Shown here: positions 17,492 to 25,777 of the stretch, in pieces
How the letters are laid out: each line of letters begins with the position of its first letter
Numbering within the stretch: position 1 is the stretch's first letter
NCBI RefSeq assembly: GCF_964283195.1
Contig: NZ_CAXYLH010000002.1
Direction: 5' to 3' (one strand)
Origin: Paratractidigestivibacter sp003150175
Lineage (GTDB): Bacteria; Actinomycetota; Coriobacteriia; Coriobacteriales; Atopobiaceae
Length of the DNA: 64,000 nt
Translations under genes and position numbers: made by a program
The notes under the pieces: generated by a model
Seen by the model: only the letters and a program-made list of their open reading frames with translations
Databases searched by the model: none
What the model was told of the DNA's origin: nothing

Positions 17492-18107
17492 GGTCATGAT
17501 CGTTGAGGACCAGGCCATGCTGCGCGAGAGCCTGGCACAGACCATCGAGTCCCAGGAGGACATGCATGTGGCGGCCTGCCTTGCCGACGCCGCCGACGCG
17601 CCCGGCAGGGCGGCCGAGACGGGATGCGGCCTGGTGCTCATGGACGTCTGCACGGAGCACGACTCCAACGGCATCGTTGCCGCCAGGCGCATCAAGGAGG
17701 CCAACCCCGCGGTCCGCGTGGTCATCATGACGGGCATGCCGGAGGTCACCTTCGTCGAGCAGGCCAAGGATGCCGGTGTCGACAGCTTCGTCTACAAGAA
17801 CGTCGGGATCGAGGAGCTTTTGGCGGTCATGCGCTCAACCGCCGCGGGCTACTCGACGTTTCCCCATACCCCGGACTCGATCTTTTCCGGTGCCGCGGCG
17901 CTCACCGACGTCGAGATCTCGATCCTGCGCCTCGTCTGCGAGGCGAAGACCCGCAAGGAGATCGCAGCCGAGCTCTACATGAGCGAGGGGACCGTCAAGC
18001 GCCGCATTGGCGAGATCCTGGCAAAGACGGGCTACGACAACATCCTGCGCCTCGCCGTCCACGCCGTCGCCGAGGGAAACATCGTTCCCGGCATGGGCAA
18101 CAAGTAA
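17484..18107 (+). CDS. NarL/LuxR-family response regulator
   Basis: A 207-residue protein overlapping the kinase gene by 8 bp. Receiver domain residues 1-120: acidic pair E8/D9, phosphoacceptor Asp54 (LVLMDVC), Thr/Met-Thr at IMTGMPEV and Lys in VYKNVG. The C-terminal LuxR helix-turn-helix (about 140-200) reads LTDVEISILRLVCEAKTRKE...YMSEGTVKRRIGEILAKTG. It is the DNA-binding output of the three-gene system. Its targets are not apparent, although the divergent-facing lipoprotein genes next door are candidates. Confidence 0.9.
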   Translation: MIEVMIVEDQAMLRESLAQTIESQEDMHVAACLADAADAPGRAAETGCGLVLMDVCTEHDSNGIVAARRIKEANPAVRVVIMTGMPEVTFVEQAKDAGVDSFVYKNVGIEELLAVMRSTAAGYSTFPHTPDSIFSGAAALTDVEISILRLVCEAKTRKEIAAELYMSEGTVKRRIGEILAKTGYDNILRLAVHAVAEGNIVPGMGNK

Positions 18108-18789
18108 GCCGGGGAGGGTCGCCCCGCCCCGGCTCTTTTTCGGTCCTTCTTGTCGACGTTCTATACGGAATGTGAATCAGGCGCCGGAAGTAGACGTTGC
18201 CCGTCTCCTCCTCGAACATCCATATGTTGAGGTAGATGTCGTTCAGGTCGTTGTTCACGTCGAAATCAGGGTCGTCGAAGGTCCCCAAGAACGTGAGGTA
18301 GGCCCGTGTCTCGCCGCCTGCCTCGACACTCTGGCGCATGTACACGTCGCGGAGGCGCCCGTTGACGTAGGCGTAGCCGTCCGTGTCGCCGATCATCATG
18401 TCGGATCCGGTGTTGTTCCACACGGTGAAGAGCACGACGGCGTCGCCGTAGCCGTCAGTATCCTTGCACTCGGCTCGGACGTGGATGTTCTCGTCCGCCT
18501 CAAGGTCGATGGGGAGCTCGTCGTCGGCCTCGGGCAAGGAGCTGGTGGCGTCGTTCCCCTTCGCATCCTCGTCGGCGTTCTCGACCTCCTGCTGCATGCT
18601 CGACGAGGAACCTGCCCCGCCGTCGGTCGGGTGCTCCTCGGGGCCGCTCTCGTCCTCGGCGTCTTTGCCGGTCTCGATGGGCGGCTGCGTGTTGATCATG
18701 CCATCCTTGTCGCGGATGTCGAGGCAACCGGCGAGGGGAAGCGCGCAGGCCGCAGCCACAGCCAAAGCGAGAATTCCCAGGCGTCTCAT
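17995..18789 (-). CDS. Acidic lipoprotein with Ig-like C-terminal domain; 3' end overlaps response regulator
   Basis: A 264-residue frame. MRRLGILALAVAAACALPLAGC is a lipoprotein signal with LAGC lipobox (Cys22). An acidic Ser/Glu-rich linker (to about residue 95) and a beta-rich domain similar to DUF4352-type proteins (about 100-205: FTVWNNTGSDMMIGDTDGYAYVNG) follow. The family-like part ends near IHIPYRTS. The frame then reads another 55 or so residues through the terminator and antisense into the convergent response-regulator gene. That tail is Arg/Pro/Cys-rich and probably not ancestral, so a small indel may have removed the stop. Function unknown; surface-anchored. Confidence 0.65.
   Translation of the reverse strand: MRRLGILALAVAAACALPLAGCLDIRDKDGMINTQPPIETGKDAEDESGPEEHPTDGGAGSSSSMQQEVENADEDAKGNDATSSLPEADDELPIDLEADENIHVRAECKDTDGYGDAVVLFTVWNNTGSDMMIGDTDGYAYVNGRLRDVYMRQSVEAGGETRAYLTFLGTFDDPDFDVNNDLNDIYLNIWMFEEETGNVYFRRLIHIPYRTSTRRTEKEPGRGDPPRLTCCPCRERCFPRRRRGRRGAGCCRSPSLPGSRQCGA
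18107..18134 (+). terminator. Terminator of the two-component operon
   Basis: An 8-bp stem, AGCCGGGG (18107-18114) with CCCCGGCT (18127-18134), is followed by CTTTTTC immediately after the response-regulator stop codon. Confidence 0.75.
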
Positions 18790-18811
18790 GGTGTCCCTCC
18801 TTAATCAGCGC

Positions 18812-18847
18812 CGGGGCCAAGGGGCTGCTCGAGCACCCTTGGCCCCG
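18812..18847. terminator. Hairpin between the two lipoprotein genes
   Basis: A perfect 12-bp stem (18812-18823 with 18836-18847). The T-run (TTTTC) is on the plus-strand side, although both flanking genes run on the minus strand. It may act mainly as an mRNA end-protecting or processing hairpin for the upstream minus-strand gene. Confidence 0.45.
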
Positions 18848-18878
18848 TTTTCGGACTACTCAGCTCGCTTCGCGGGCG

Positions 18879-19727
18879 TTACTGGATATTGATGGAGTAA
18901 GAAGCGATGTCCTCGTAGGTCTCGTCATCGTAGACGTCCAGCTGGCACTGGATGTTGACAAGATCGTCGACGGAGTCGATGCCCTCGAAGGCGCAGAGCT
19001 TCGTAGCGGAGGTGCCGGGCAGGACCGCCGTGTAGAACCAGTTGTCGCTCATCACGCCGTTGACTGCGCAGGAGTCGTTCGGGATGGACATGGCGATCTT
19101 CTTGTCGCTGTTATTGGTGATGGTGAGCAAGATGCCGACCTGGCCCCACTCGTCGGCCGCGCGGTCGGTGGCCACGATGGTCACGATCTCATCGTCGGCG
19201 ATGGTGACGGGCGGGTCGATGGGCACGGTCGCAGCCTCGGTCGAGCTGGTCGTGCCGTCGTCGCCGTCATCGGGGTCGCCCATGTCGGTGATCTTCTCGG
19301 ACTCGCGGTCGGTCTTGATCTGGTCGGCGAGGCTGTCGTCGCCCTTCTTGAAGACGAGGGACGTTTCCCCGGCTGCGAAGGTCAGCTTGTCGTCGGCGAG
19401 CTCGAGCGTGCCGGTCTCGCCGTCGTAGCCAAGCGTGCACTTCTCGATGTCCCAGGTGGAGTCCTGAACCTCGCCGAAGAGGTCGAGCGTGGCCTTGCCG
19501 TCCTCACCGAGGTAGAGGACTACCTTCATGCCCCAGTCGTTCATCATCTGGATGTCGTCCTCGGTAAGCTCGATGCCGTCGGCCTTGCCGCTCACGAACT
19601 CCCAGTAGCCGACCATCTTGGCGCCCTTGGCCGCCTTGCCGCTGCCACAGGCAACGAGCGCGACGCACGTCGCTATCGCGCAGATGGCGCAGCAGACGAG
19701 GGATAGATATTTCTTCGTGGTTTTCAT
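18879..19727 (-). CDS. Lipoprotein with Ig-like C-terminal domain
   Basis: A 282-residue protein. The N-terminus has two lysines, a hydrophobic stretch and lipobox LVAC (Cys27). Residues about 35-130 are a beta-rich domain describing 'WEFVSGKADGIELTEDDI...YLGEDGKATLDLFG', similar to small lipocalin-like domains of Firmicutes/Actinobacteria lipoproteins. An acidic linker and a C-terminal domain (about 170-280, ILLTITNNSDKKIAMSIPNDSCAVNGVMSD) follow, resembling the neighbouring lipoprotein's domain. The two are thus probably old duplicates sharing a C-terminal module. Anchored outside the membrane; function unknown. Confidence 0.7.
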   Translation of the reverse strand: MKTTKKYLSLVCCAICAIATCVALVACGSGKAAKGAKMVGYWEFVSGKADGIELTEDDIQMMNDWGMKVVLYLGEDGKATLDLFGEVQDSTWDIEKCTLGYDGETGTLELADDKLTFAAGETSLVFKKGDDSLADQIKTDRESEKITDMGDPDDGDDGTTSSTEAATVPIDPPVTIADDEIVTIVATDRAADEWGQVGILLTITNNSDKKIAMSIPNDSCAVNGVMSDNWFYTAVLPGTSATKLCAFEGIDSVDDLVNIQCQLDVYDDETYEDIASYSINIQ

Positions 19728-19825
19728 GGCGTGCTCCTTCCTACGTTGTCTTGACGATATCTCCGGGGGCGCAGGGTGAAGGGTCCCTGCGCCCCCTTGG
19801 CGCCGAGCGCCTTACTCGCTAGGGT

Positions 19826-21058
19826 TTAGGGGCGCTTGGTCCCGCAGCCGGAGCAGAAGTTGCCGGTGTTCTGGGTCCCGCAGTTGGGGCAGAACCAGGG
19901 GCCGGCGGCCTCAGGCTTGGGGCTTCCGCAGTTGCTGCAGAACTTGCCGGTGTTCTGGGCGCCGCACGAGCAGGTCCAGCCGCCTTCCGCCGCGGGAGCC
20001 GCGGCCACGCCGCCGACCGCCGCCGCGGGCGCCGCTTGGGCGGGAGCCTGCTGGGCAGCTTGGTTGAACAGCTGCGACGCGTTCATGCCGCCGACGCCGT
20101 TCGCCATGCCCATGCCCATGAAGCCCATTGCCGCGCCGGACGGGTTGGCCGCGGCGGTGCGCATGGCGTCGCTCTGGGCCGCGGCGATGTTGGCCGCCGC
20201 CATCGCGGGGTTGGCCATGACGGCCGCCTTCTGGAGGTCGCGGATCATCTGCTCCTGGTCCTCGGGCGCCGAGATGGTGTTGACGCCGAAGGCCGCGATC
20301 TCGAGGCCGCGCAGGTCCCTCCACTGGTGGGAGAGCTCCTCGTTCAGGGCGTCGGCGAGCTCCTTGGTGTGGGCGGGCACGGCGCTGTAGCGGATGCCCA
20401 TCTCGGAGATGCGCGCGAACGCGGGCTGCAGCGCGGTTAGAAGCTCGCTCTTGAGCTGGGAGTCGATGAGGTCGCGGGTGTAGACGGAATCGACGTTGCC
20501 GCACACGTTCTTGTAGAACATCAGGGGGTCGACGAGCTTGTAGGAGTACTCGCCGTTGCAGCGGACGGTGATGTCGACGTCGAGGCCGATCTTGTTGTCG
20601 ACCACGCGGAACGGAACGGGGCTCGCGGTGCCGTACTTGTTGCCGACGATCTCCTTGGTGTTGAAGTAGTAGACCCTCTGGTCCTTGCCGGCGTCCCCGC
20701 CGAAGGTGAAGCGGCGGCCGACCTGCTCGAACGACTTCTTCACCATGTCGCCGAGGTTGCCCGAGAAGATGGAGGGCTCGGTGCCGGTGTCGTAGACGAA
20801 CTCGCCGGGCTCGGCGCAGACCTCGACGACCTCGCCGTTCTCGACGATCATCATGCACTGGCCGTCCGCGACGGCGACGATGGAGCCGTCGGAGATGACG
20901 TTGTTCTCGCCCTTGGTGTTGGAGCTGCGGCCGCCGGTGCGCTTCTCGCCCTTGGCGACTAGGGTGTCGGCGTCGAGAGACTCGCAATAGAAGTATTCGC
21001 GCCATTGATCGGCCAAAACGCCGCCAGCTGCCCCTACGCCTGCTTTAAGGAGTCCCAT
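19826..21058 (-). CDS. SPFH-domain protein with C-terminal double zinc ribbon (YdjI-like)
   Basis: A 410-residue protein. The N-terminal 270 residues match the SPFH/'virion core protein' family (YdjI-type): DQWREYFYCESLDADTLVAKG opening, a beta-rich core, then a helical part (ELADALNEELSHQWRDLRGLEIAAFGVNTISAP). An Ala/Met/Gly-rich linker (about 280-350) leads to two CxxC...CxxC ribbons: CSCGAQNTGKFCSNCG and CPNCGTQNTGNFCSGCG. There is no membrane segment. Such proteins coat membranes, and relatives in Bacillus respond to envelope stress (family knowledge). It is followed by, and coordinate with, the zinc-ribbon membrane protein upstream on the same strand (36-nt gap). Confidence 0.8.
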   Translation of the reverse strand: MGLLKAGVGAAGGVLADQWREYFYCESLDADTLVAKGEKRTGGRSSNTKGENNVISDGSIVAVADGQCMMIVENGEVVEVCAEPGEFVYDTGTEPSIFSGNLGDMVKKSFEQVGRRFTFGGDAGKDQRVYYFNTKEIVGNKYGTASPVPFRVVDNKIGLDVDITVRCNGEYSYKLVDPLMFYKNVCGNVDSVYTRDLIDSQLKSELLTALQPAFARISEMGIRYSAVPAHTKELADALNEELSHQWRDLRGLEIAAFGVNTISAPEDQEQMIRDLQKAAVMANPAMAAANIAAAQSDAMRTAAANPSGAAMGFMGMGMANGVGGMNASQLFNQAAQQAPAQAAPAAAVGGVAAAPAAEGGWTCSCGAQNTGKFCSNCGSPKPEAAGPWFCPNCGTQNTGNFCSGCGTKRP

Positions 21059-21094
21059 GATCTTCCCCTTTCGTCGGTGGTGTTTGTCCGTTGA

Positions 21095-22393
21095 CTAGTC
21101 TTTCTTGCTCTCGTGGTGGATACGCTCGGTCGTGGTGTAGTCGAAGCTGTCGTGGCTGTGCGTGATCTCGATGGAGCCGTTGTCGAGGTAGCGGTTTGCC
21201 TCGGTCGCCTCTATTGCGCTTCTCATCTGGGCCGTGAGCACCGCGCACACGAGGAGCATGGCGAGCAGCGGGACGAGGATGATGAAGCCCCACTGGATGA
21301 ACCCCTCGTTCTCGGCGAGGAAGCCGCCGAAGTTCACGGCTGCGTAGCAGGCGGCAAAGAGGGCGGCGAAGACGCCCAGGCCGATGAGGGCGCGCTTCTT
21401 TTTGTCGATGGGCAGATCGCCCACGAGGCGGCCCGTCTGCCCGTTCATGGCAAAGAGGAACTGCTGGCCTTCCCAGGTGGTGCCGAGCATCCAGACGGGC
21501 ATGAGCGCGTAGACCGGGTCTGCCCACTTCTTCTCGACGTCGCAGCTCTCGCAGGAAACGGTGTCGTAGCCCTCGACGCTCTCGCGCAGGGCCTGCTCGA
21601 CGCTCGAGTCTATTCGCTTCTGGGCGCGGTCGCGGCAGGCTTCGGCGTCCTCGTCGTAGCGGTTGGCGACGAAGCCGGGCATGTAGGCGACCGAGAAGGG
21701 CACGAGCGCCTCGTAGTCGTAGGGCTCGATGGCGTCCATGTGCGCGTCGGGCATCTTTGTGGAGCCGTCGACGGGGACGCGGGCGAAGGACATGGTGCCG
21801 TCGCGCTCGACCGTGTAGTGGTCGGTCTCGATGACCTCGTCGTCGCCCTCGTAGTGGGTGCGTGAGCGCGTGGCCTCGAAGACGGCGCTTCCGGCGGCCT
21901 CGGTGTCGTAGAGCCAGAAGGGCACGTAGACGCCCTGAACCTCGTTGATGCGGTTGCCGCCGGCGAAGCTCTTCGGCAGCAGGATCTTGCCTTCATAGTG
22001 CTTGGCCAGGGCCTGCTTGGCGGCCTTGTGGTCGAGTTTGAAGGGAATCACGAGCTGGGGCCGGAAATCGCCGGCAAGGCGATCGGCCGCGACCACGGGG
22101 TTGCCGCAGTAGGGGCATTCGGAGACGGCGGTGCTCGCGTCGCAGACGAGCTCGGCGCCACAGGACGAGCACACGTAAGCGCCGTCGAGGCCGGACGCGT
22201 CGCTGGACGCGGAGGCGGACACTTTCTGGGCCTTCTCCTCGGCCGCCTGCTGCTTGGACGCGTAGCGGGCCTCTATGTCCGCCACGGCGAACTCGGAGTC
22301 GCAGTGGTCGCAGACGAGCAGCGCCTTCGCGCCGTCGTAGCGCAGCGGGCCGCCGCATGCCGGGCACTGATAGTTGACGCTCTCGATGCCCAT
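21095..22393 (-). CDS. Zinc-ribbon membrane protein (TFIIB-type ribbon, two C-terminal TM helices)
   Basis: A 432-residue protein; start at MGIESVNYQCPACGG with AGGAGA-type SD. There are two ribbons: CPACGG...CDHC (residues 9-35) and CSSCGAEL...CPYCG (about 72-95). A cytoplasmic domain with CESCDVEKKW follows, and two membrane helices at about 335-385. The family often sits beside SPFH or TerD-like genes. It is the first gene of a pair with the SPFH protein, suggesting a joint envelope or membrane-quality function (inference). Confidence 0.75.
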   Translation of the reverse strand: MGIESVNYQCPACGGPLRYDGAKALLVCDHCDSEFAVADIEARYASKQQAAEEKAQKVSASASSDASGLDGAYVCSSCGAELVCDASTAVSECPYCGNPVVAADRLAGDFRPQLVIPFKLDHKAAKQALAKHYEGKILLPKSFAGGNRINEVQGVYVPFWLYDTEAAGSAVFEATRSRTHYEGDDEVIETDHYTVERDGTMSFARVPVDGSTKMPDAHMDAIEPYDYEALVPFSVAYMPGFVANRYDEDAEACRDRAQKRIDSSVEQALRESVEGYDTVSCESCDVEKKWADPVYALMPVWMLGTTWEGQQFLFAMNGQTGRLVGDLPIDKKKRALIGLGVFAALFAACYAAVNFGGFLAENEGFIQWGFIILVPLLAMLLVCAVLTAQMRSAIEATEANRYLDNGSIEITHSHDSFDYTTTERIHHESKKD

Positions 22394-22626
22394 GGTCCTC
22401 TCCCTTCTCTTTGCTTCCGGGTTGGAGCTTGTTAGCCCAAGTTTGGGGGAGGGGCGGCTCATTTGTAATAACCCGGCGGCCCGAACGGGGTCGCCGGCTG
22501 GGACGTTTGGCCCATTTTCAGCATATAAACTCTATATGGGAAAGAAGAAATAATGTATTTTTCATATCTGAGTCAGCCTCATATCATGTGAATCCGAGAA
22601 ACAACCTAATTTATTGGAGGCACGTA

Positions 22627-22845
22627 ATGATCCTTGGCATGGGCGCATCCGAGCTCGTCGTTATTCTTCTGGTCGCGTTGGTGATCTTCGGACCCAAGAA
22701 CCTCCCGAAGCTCGGCGCCTCCATGGGCAAGACGGTCAAGAACTTCCGCGAGGGCATGGAGAGCGACGACGACTCCAAGCCAAAAGCCGCCGAGGCCCGC
22801 GTGTCCGAGGCCGCGACAGATGACGCCGAAGATGCTGATGCATAA
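22627..22845 (+). CDS. tatA: Twin-arginine translocase subunit TatA/E
   Basis: A 72-residue protein with a TTGGAGG site before ATG 22627. It shows the standard TatA plan: a short N-terminus, one membrane helix (about residues 7-20, ELVVILLVALVIFGPKNLPK) with the FGPK.LP hinge, an amphipathic helix (LGASMGKTVKNFREGM) and an acidic tail. It forms the protein-conducting part of the Tat pathway together with TatC, whose gene is not in this window. The 230 nt upstream are strikingly AT-rich for this genome and probably hold its promoter. Confidence 0.92.
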   Translation: MILGMGASELVVILLVALVIFGPKNLPKLGASMGKTVKNFREGMESDDDSKPKAAEARVSEAATDDAEDADA

Positions 22846-22876
22846 GCCTCGCCCTTACCTATAGATTTCCTCTTCC

Positions 22877-22921
22877 CACAGCGACGCCCCCGGGACTTCT
22901 TCCCCCGGGGGCGTCGCTGTG
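22877..22921. terminator. Shared terminator between tatA and the LysR gene
   Basis: A perfect 18-bp stem (22877-22894 with 22904-22921) with a 9-nt loop, between two convergent genes. No long T-run on either side. Confidence 0.7.
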
Positions 22922-22955
22922 AACTTGCCTGTGTCGTGTGTATGGGCCGGCTCGC

Positions 22956-23825
22956 CTACGAAAGATCGCCAAGAAGGGCGATGACGGTGCGGTAAAGGTC
23001 TGAGGGGGTGTGCTGGGCCTTCCAGATGACGGCGGCGCGGCTCTCGAGCTCGCGGCATTCGAGCGTCTTTATGAACTGGTCGCCGGTGTCGGTCACGCGG
23101 ATCAGCGAGCGGGGCACGAGCGCGCACCCCATCGACTCGCGCGCCCACAGCGCCGCGGTGCGCGGGTCGTCGACGACGGTGGTCATGCGAAGGTCTCCTC
23201 CCATGACCTCGAACGCCTTCCCGAGCTCGGCGACGAGCCTCCTGCTCACGATGAGGGGCAGGCCGGACAGATCCTCCAAGGTGCAGGAGGCCTCCTCGCC
23301 GACCTCGAGCGCTGGCGGCATGACGGCGACCAGGGGCTCGGTCTCGGCAAAGCGGCAACGCAGCCCGTCGCTTTTGAAGGGCGTCCTCACGACGCCGATG
23401 TCCACGATGCCGCCGTCGAGGAGGTCGAGTATCGATGGGGTCGGCCCTTCACGCACCTCGAACTCCACGTTGGGAAAGCGCCGGTGAAGGTCGACAAGGC
23501 GATCCGCGGGCATGAGGCCCGAGCAGCTCGGGTCGACGCCGAGCGAGATGGAGCCGCCGGCGCCGGTGGCGACGCTGGCCACCTCGCGCTCGGTTGCCTG
23601 CGTGAGGGCCACGATCCTCAAGGCGCGCTCGTAGAGTACCTTGCCGGCCTCGGTGAGCGACACGCTTCGCGGGCCGCGCACGGCGAGCTGGCAGCCGAGC
23701 TCCTTCTCGAGCTTGGCGAGCTCGTAGGACAGCGGCGGCTGCGATATGTGCAGGCGTTTGGCGGCCGCAGTGATCTGATGCTCCTCTGCGATGGCGATGA
23801 AGTACTCGAGCTGTTTGATATTCAT
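22956..23825 (-). CDS. LysR-family transcriptional regulator
   Basis: A 289-residue protein; start at MNIKQLEYFIAIAEEHQITAA. The N-terminal winged helix (residues 1-60, with the LHISQPPLSYELAKLEKELG recognition region) and a periplasmic-binding-protein-like effector domain (about 90-285, LGVDPSCSGLMPADRL...DIGVVR...) are complete. It is divergent from a small gene at 23971, across a promoter region carrying an AT-rich palindrome. The effector and targets are unknown. LysR proteins usually regulate the divergent neighbour and themselves. Confidence 0.88.
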   Translation of the reverse strand: MNIKQLEYFIAIAEEHQITAAAKRLHISQPPLSYELAKLEKELGCQLAVRGPRSVSLTEAGKVLYERALRIVALTQATEREVASVATGAGGSISLGVDPSCSGLMPADRLVDLHRRFPNVEFEVREGPTPSILDLLDGGIVDIGVVRTPFKSDGLRCRFAETEPLVAVMPPALEVGEEASCTLEDLSGLPLIVSRRLVAELGKAFEVMGGDLRMTTVVDDPRTAALWARESMGCALVPRSLIRVTDTGDQFIKTLECRELESRAAVIWKAQHTPSDLYRTVIALLGDLS

Positions 23826-23853
23826 ATGAAATATCTTTCTGTGAGAGTCTCGA

Positions 23854-23870
23854 TATATAACGATTATATA
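23854..23870. promoter_or_regulatory. AT-rich palindrome in the LysR divergent promoter
   Basis: TATATAA-CGA-TTATATA, a perfect 7-3-7 inverted repeat 29 bp upstream of the LysR start codon. Candidate autoregulatory operator or overlapping -10 region. Confidence 0.4.
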
Positions 23871-23970
23871 CACCGTCACATGTCCATCACAAGGAGAGGT
23901 TCTCACGGGCGCTCAGCGCTGCCCGGGGTATCCTACAGATAACAACAAAGGACAAAGAGAGGAGAACACA

Positions 23971-24189
23971 ATGTCCATTAAGAATCTGAACGATAAGCAG
24001 CGTAAGGTCTACGAGGCGTGCCGCAACGGCTGGTTGGTCGGCGGTGAATACCGTGCGAAGTTTGATAACCACGAGAAGGACTTCTTCGCGGATTCCCCAA
24101 GTTGGCTATTCCGTGAGGTCGACGATTGGTTCGCGAGCCACGCCAGGAATCACAGCGACTCGAGCATTCTGGTCAATTACCGCGCATAG
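23971..24189 (+). CDS. Small protein of unknown function (72 aa)
   Basis: ATG 23971 follows AAAGAGAGGAG at good spacing, and a terminator follows the stop. The protein is charged and aromatic-rich (SWLFREVDDWFASHARNH). It has no signal peptide, membrane helix or cysteines. Codon use differs from neighbours in having more AT-ending codons. I do not recognise it. Its position divergent to a LysR gene suggests LysR control. Confidence 0.6.
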   Translation: MSIKNLNDKQRKVYEACRNGWLVGGEYRAKFDNHEKDFFADSPSWLFREVDDWFASHARNHSDSSILVNYRA

Positions 24190-24204
24190 TTCCAAAGAGG
24201 TTGG

Positions 24205-24228
24205 GGAGCCGAGAAAGGCTCCTTTTTC
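24205..24228 (+). terminator. Terminator after the small gene
   Basis: GGAGCC (24205-24210) pairs with GGCTCC (24217-24222), followed by TTTTTCTTT, 15 nt after the stop. The convergent M20 peptidase gene ends within 8 nt. Confidence 0.75.
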
Positions 24229-24229
24229 T

Positions 24230-25399
24230 TTAGCCCTTCATCTGTCCGCCCTCGGCGCAGGTGGACAGCATGAGCCCCAGGACAAGCGCGAGGCCGGGCT
24301 CCAGGCTGTGCTTGTCGATCCATTCCTCTCGCGTGTGGAGCAAGGCTCCCGATACGGCCCCCACGGTATGGGCCGGGACGCCGAGCGAAAGCGGGATGTT
24401 CGCGTCGGTGGACGACTCTTGGTGGGCGGGCTCAACGCCCCCGAGCGCCCGGATCGCCTCATCCCCCAGGTCGACGAGGCCAGACTGGCCCTCGGGTTGC
24501 GAGGCCAGGCTTGCGGGGCGGTCGCCGATGAGCTTGACCTCGACGTCGGCGTCCCCGGTGCGGGCCGACCCCACTATCTCCTTGAATTTCTCGTCCATGT
24601 AATCCAGGTTCTCTTGCCTGGCGGAGCGGTACTCGAGTAGTGCGGACGCCCTCGAGGCGATGGCGTTCACCGCGCCGCCCCCCTCAATCGCGCCGACGTT
24701 GACGGTCGTCTTTCCCTTATCGGGCAGAGGAATCGCGTAGAGCCCCTCGACGACGCGGCAGACGGACTCGACCGCGCTTTGGCGCCCCGCGTCCTCCCAT
24801 GAGTGGCCTCCCTGCGTCTCGACCTCGACGCGCCAGCGGTGGGAGCCCACCGCGCGGGTTATGTGCTGGCCGAGGTACAGGTCGAACGCCGTGAAGTCGG
24901 CGACCTCAAGGCCGGCCTCCCTCAAATCCACGATGAGCCTGCGCGTCCCCGCGAGATTGCCCAGGCCCTCCTCGCAGGTGTTCGCCACCACCCAGACGTC
25001 GTGTTTGAGGGGCGGCTTGTGGGCCAGTATCCACTTGGTCGCCATCAAAAGGCCCGTGAGGTTGGCGGTGTCGTCGCCCACACCGGGCGCATAGAGGCGG
25101 GCCGTGTCCTCGCGCAAGGGGAGGGTCTCCTCGTCCTTCGCCACGACGTCCATGTGCGCCGAGAAGACCGACGCCGTGTGGCGGTCTGCGCCCTCGATCC
25201 GGCAGATGACGTTGCCGGCTGGGTCGATGAACACGCCGTCCGCGCCCGCCTCCCGGAGCCACTCCTTAACGAAGGCGGCGCGCCGTCCCTCCTTGCCGGA
25301 CGGCGCGGGGATCTTCGCGAGCCGTCGTAGGAGCTCGAGCTCCTCCTCGTGAGCCTCACGCGCGTATGCTTTTGCTGTTTTTGAAATCCCCTGGTCCAC
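24230..25399 (-). CDS. M20-family metallopeptidase (PepT-like)
   Basis: A 389-residue protein of co-catalytic zinc peptidase type. Motifs include FSAHMDVV (first His ligand and catalytic Asp), GVGDDTANLTGLL (bridging Asp), NTCEEGLGN (catalytic Glu pair) and a C-terminal His in the segment TREEWID/HSLEPG. The lid domain is at about residues 185-300. Peptidases of this type release N-terminal residues from small peptides in the cytoplasm. It diverges from the lysine riboswitch operon. A deacylase role in the lysine pathway is conceivable, but the sequence looks more like a tripeptidase or dipeptidase than the N-acetyl-diaminopimelate deacetylase type. Confidence 0.75.
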   Translation of the reverse strand: MDQGISKTAKAYAREAHEEELELLRRLAKIPAPSGKEGRRAAFVKEWLREAGADGVFIDPAGNVICRIEGADRHTASVFSAHMDVVAKDEETLPLREDTARLYAPGVGDDTANLTGLLMATKWILAHKPPLKHDVWVVANTCEEGLGNLAGTRRLIVDLREAGLEVADFTAFDLYLGQHITRAVGSHRWRVEVETQGGHSWEDAGRQSAVESVCRVVEGLYAIPLPDKGKTTVNVGAIEGGGAVNAIASRASALLEYRSARQENLDYMDEKFKEIVGSARTGDADVEVKLIGDRPASLASQPEGQSGLVDLGDEAIRALGGVEPAHQESSTDANIPLSLGVPAHTVGAVSGALLHTREEWIDKHSLEPGLALVLGLMLSTCAEGGQMKG

Positions 25400-25534
25400 G
25401 ACGCCTCCCGATTTGGCAGCAGCTGTGCCTGAGTCTACGCCTTATTCGTGCTTCGTCCGCCAAAGGTGGCCGCAGTGTTTCATCTCCGTGTTCTGGGTTG
25501 AGCCGCGCGGCTGGCGGTGTTAGGGTCTTCTCAT

Positions 25535-25702
25535 CGATAGAGGAGCGGGCACGAAGAAGCCCGGGGGAGCCGGCAGGCGTAAGCACCCCGAGCAGAGGCG
25601 AGGCCCGCCGAACTGCAGGCGCCGGGCACGGCGATGCGGTGGGCCTGCGGGAAATACCCCCAGGACTGTCTGCGACAATACGTCGCGGGAGCGCTATCAC
25701 CT
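25535..25702 (+). promoter_or_regulatory. Lysine riboswitch (L-box)
   Basis: The leader of the lysA operon fits the L-box consensus in order: GATAGAGGAGC (P1 and loop-E side, 25536-25546), the conserved CGCCGAA segment at about 25613-25619, then CTGTC (about 25668-25672), a GCGAC/GTCGC hairpin, GGAGCGCTATC (about 25688-25698), and closing pairing of GATAG with CTATC as P1. The aptamer is GC-rich compared with the Bacillus one. About 75 nt separate P1 from the lysA start and its AAGGAGG. No U-rich terminator is seen there, so translational control or a cryptic terminator is likelier. Lysine binding should switch the operon off. Together with this element the 25400-25777 gap is accounted for. 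Confidence 0.8.
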
Positions 25703-25777
25703 GGGACCGGCTGCTTGGCCGCCAGCCCGCTTGAGCGCGCTACCGCCCGAAGTATTCGAGAGCAAGGAGGCGCGCGC

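Noticed and set aside
24230..25399. N-acetyl-diaminopimelate deacetylase (dapL-type) completing the dapH pathway
   Set aside because: Motifs and length resemble PepT-like M20 peptidases more than the M20D amidohydrolases; kept only as a possibility.
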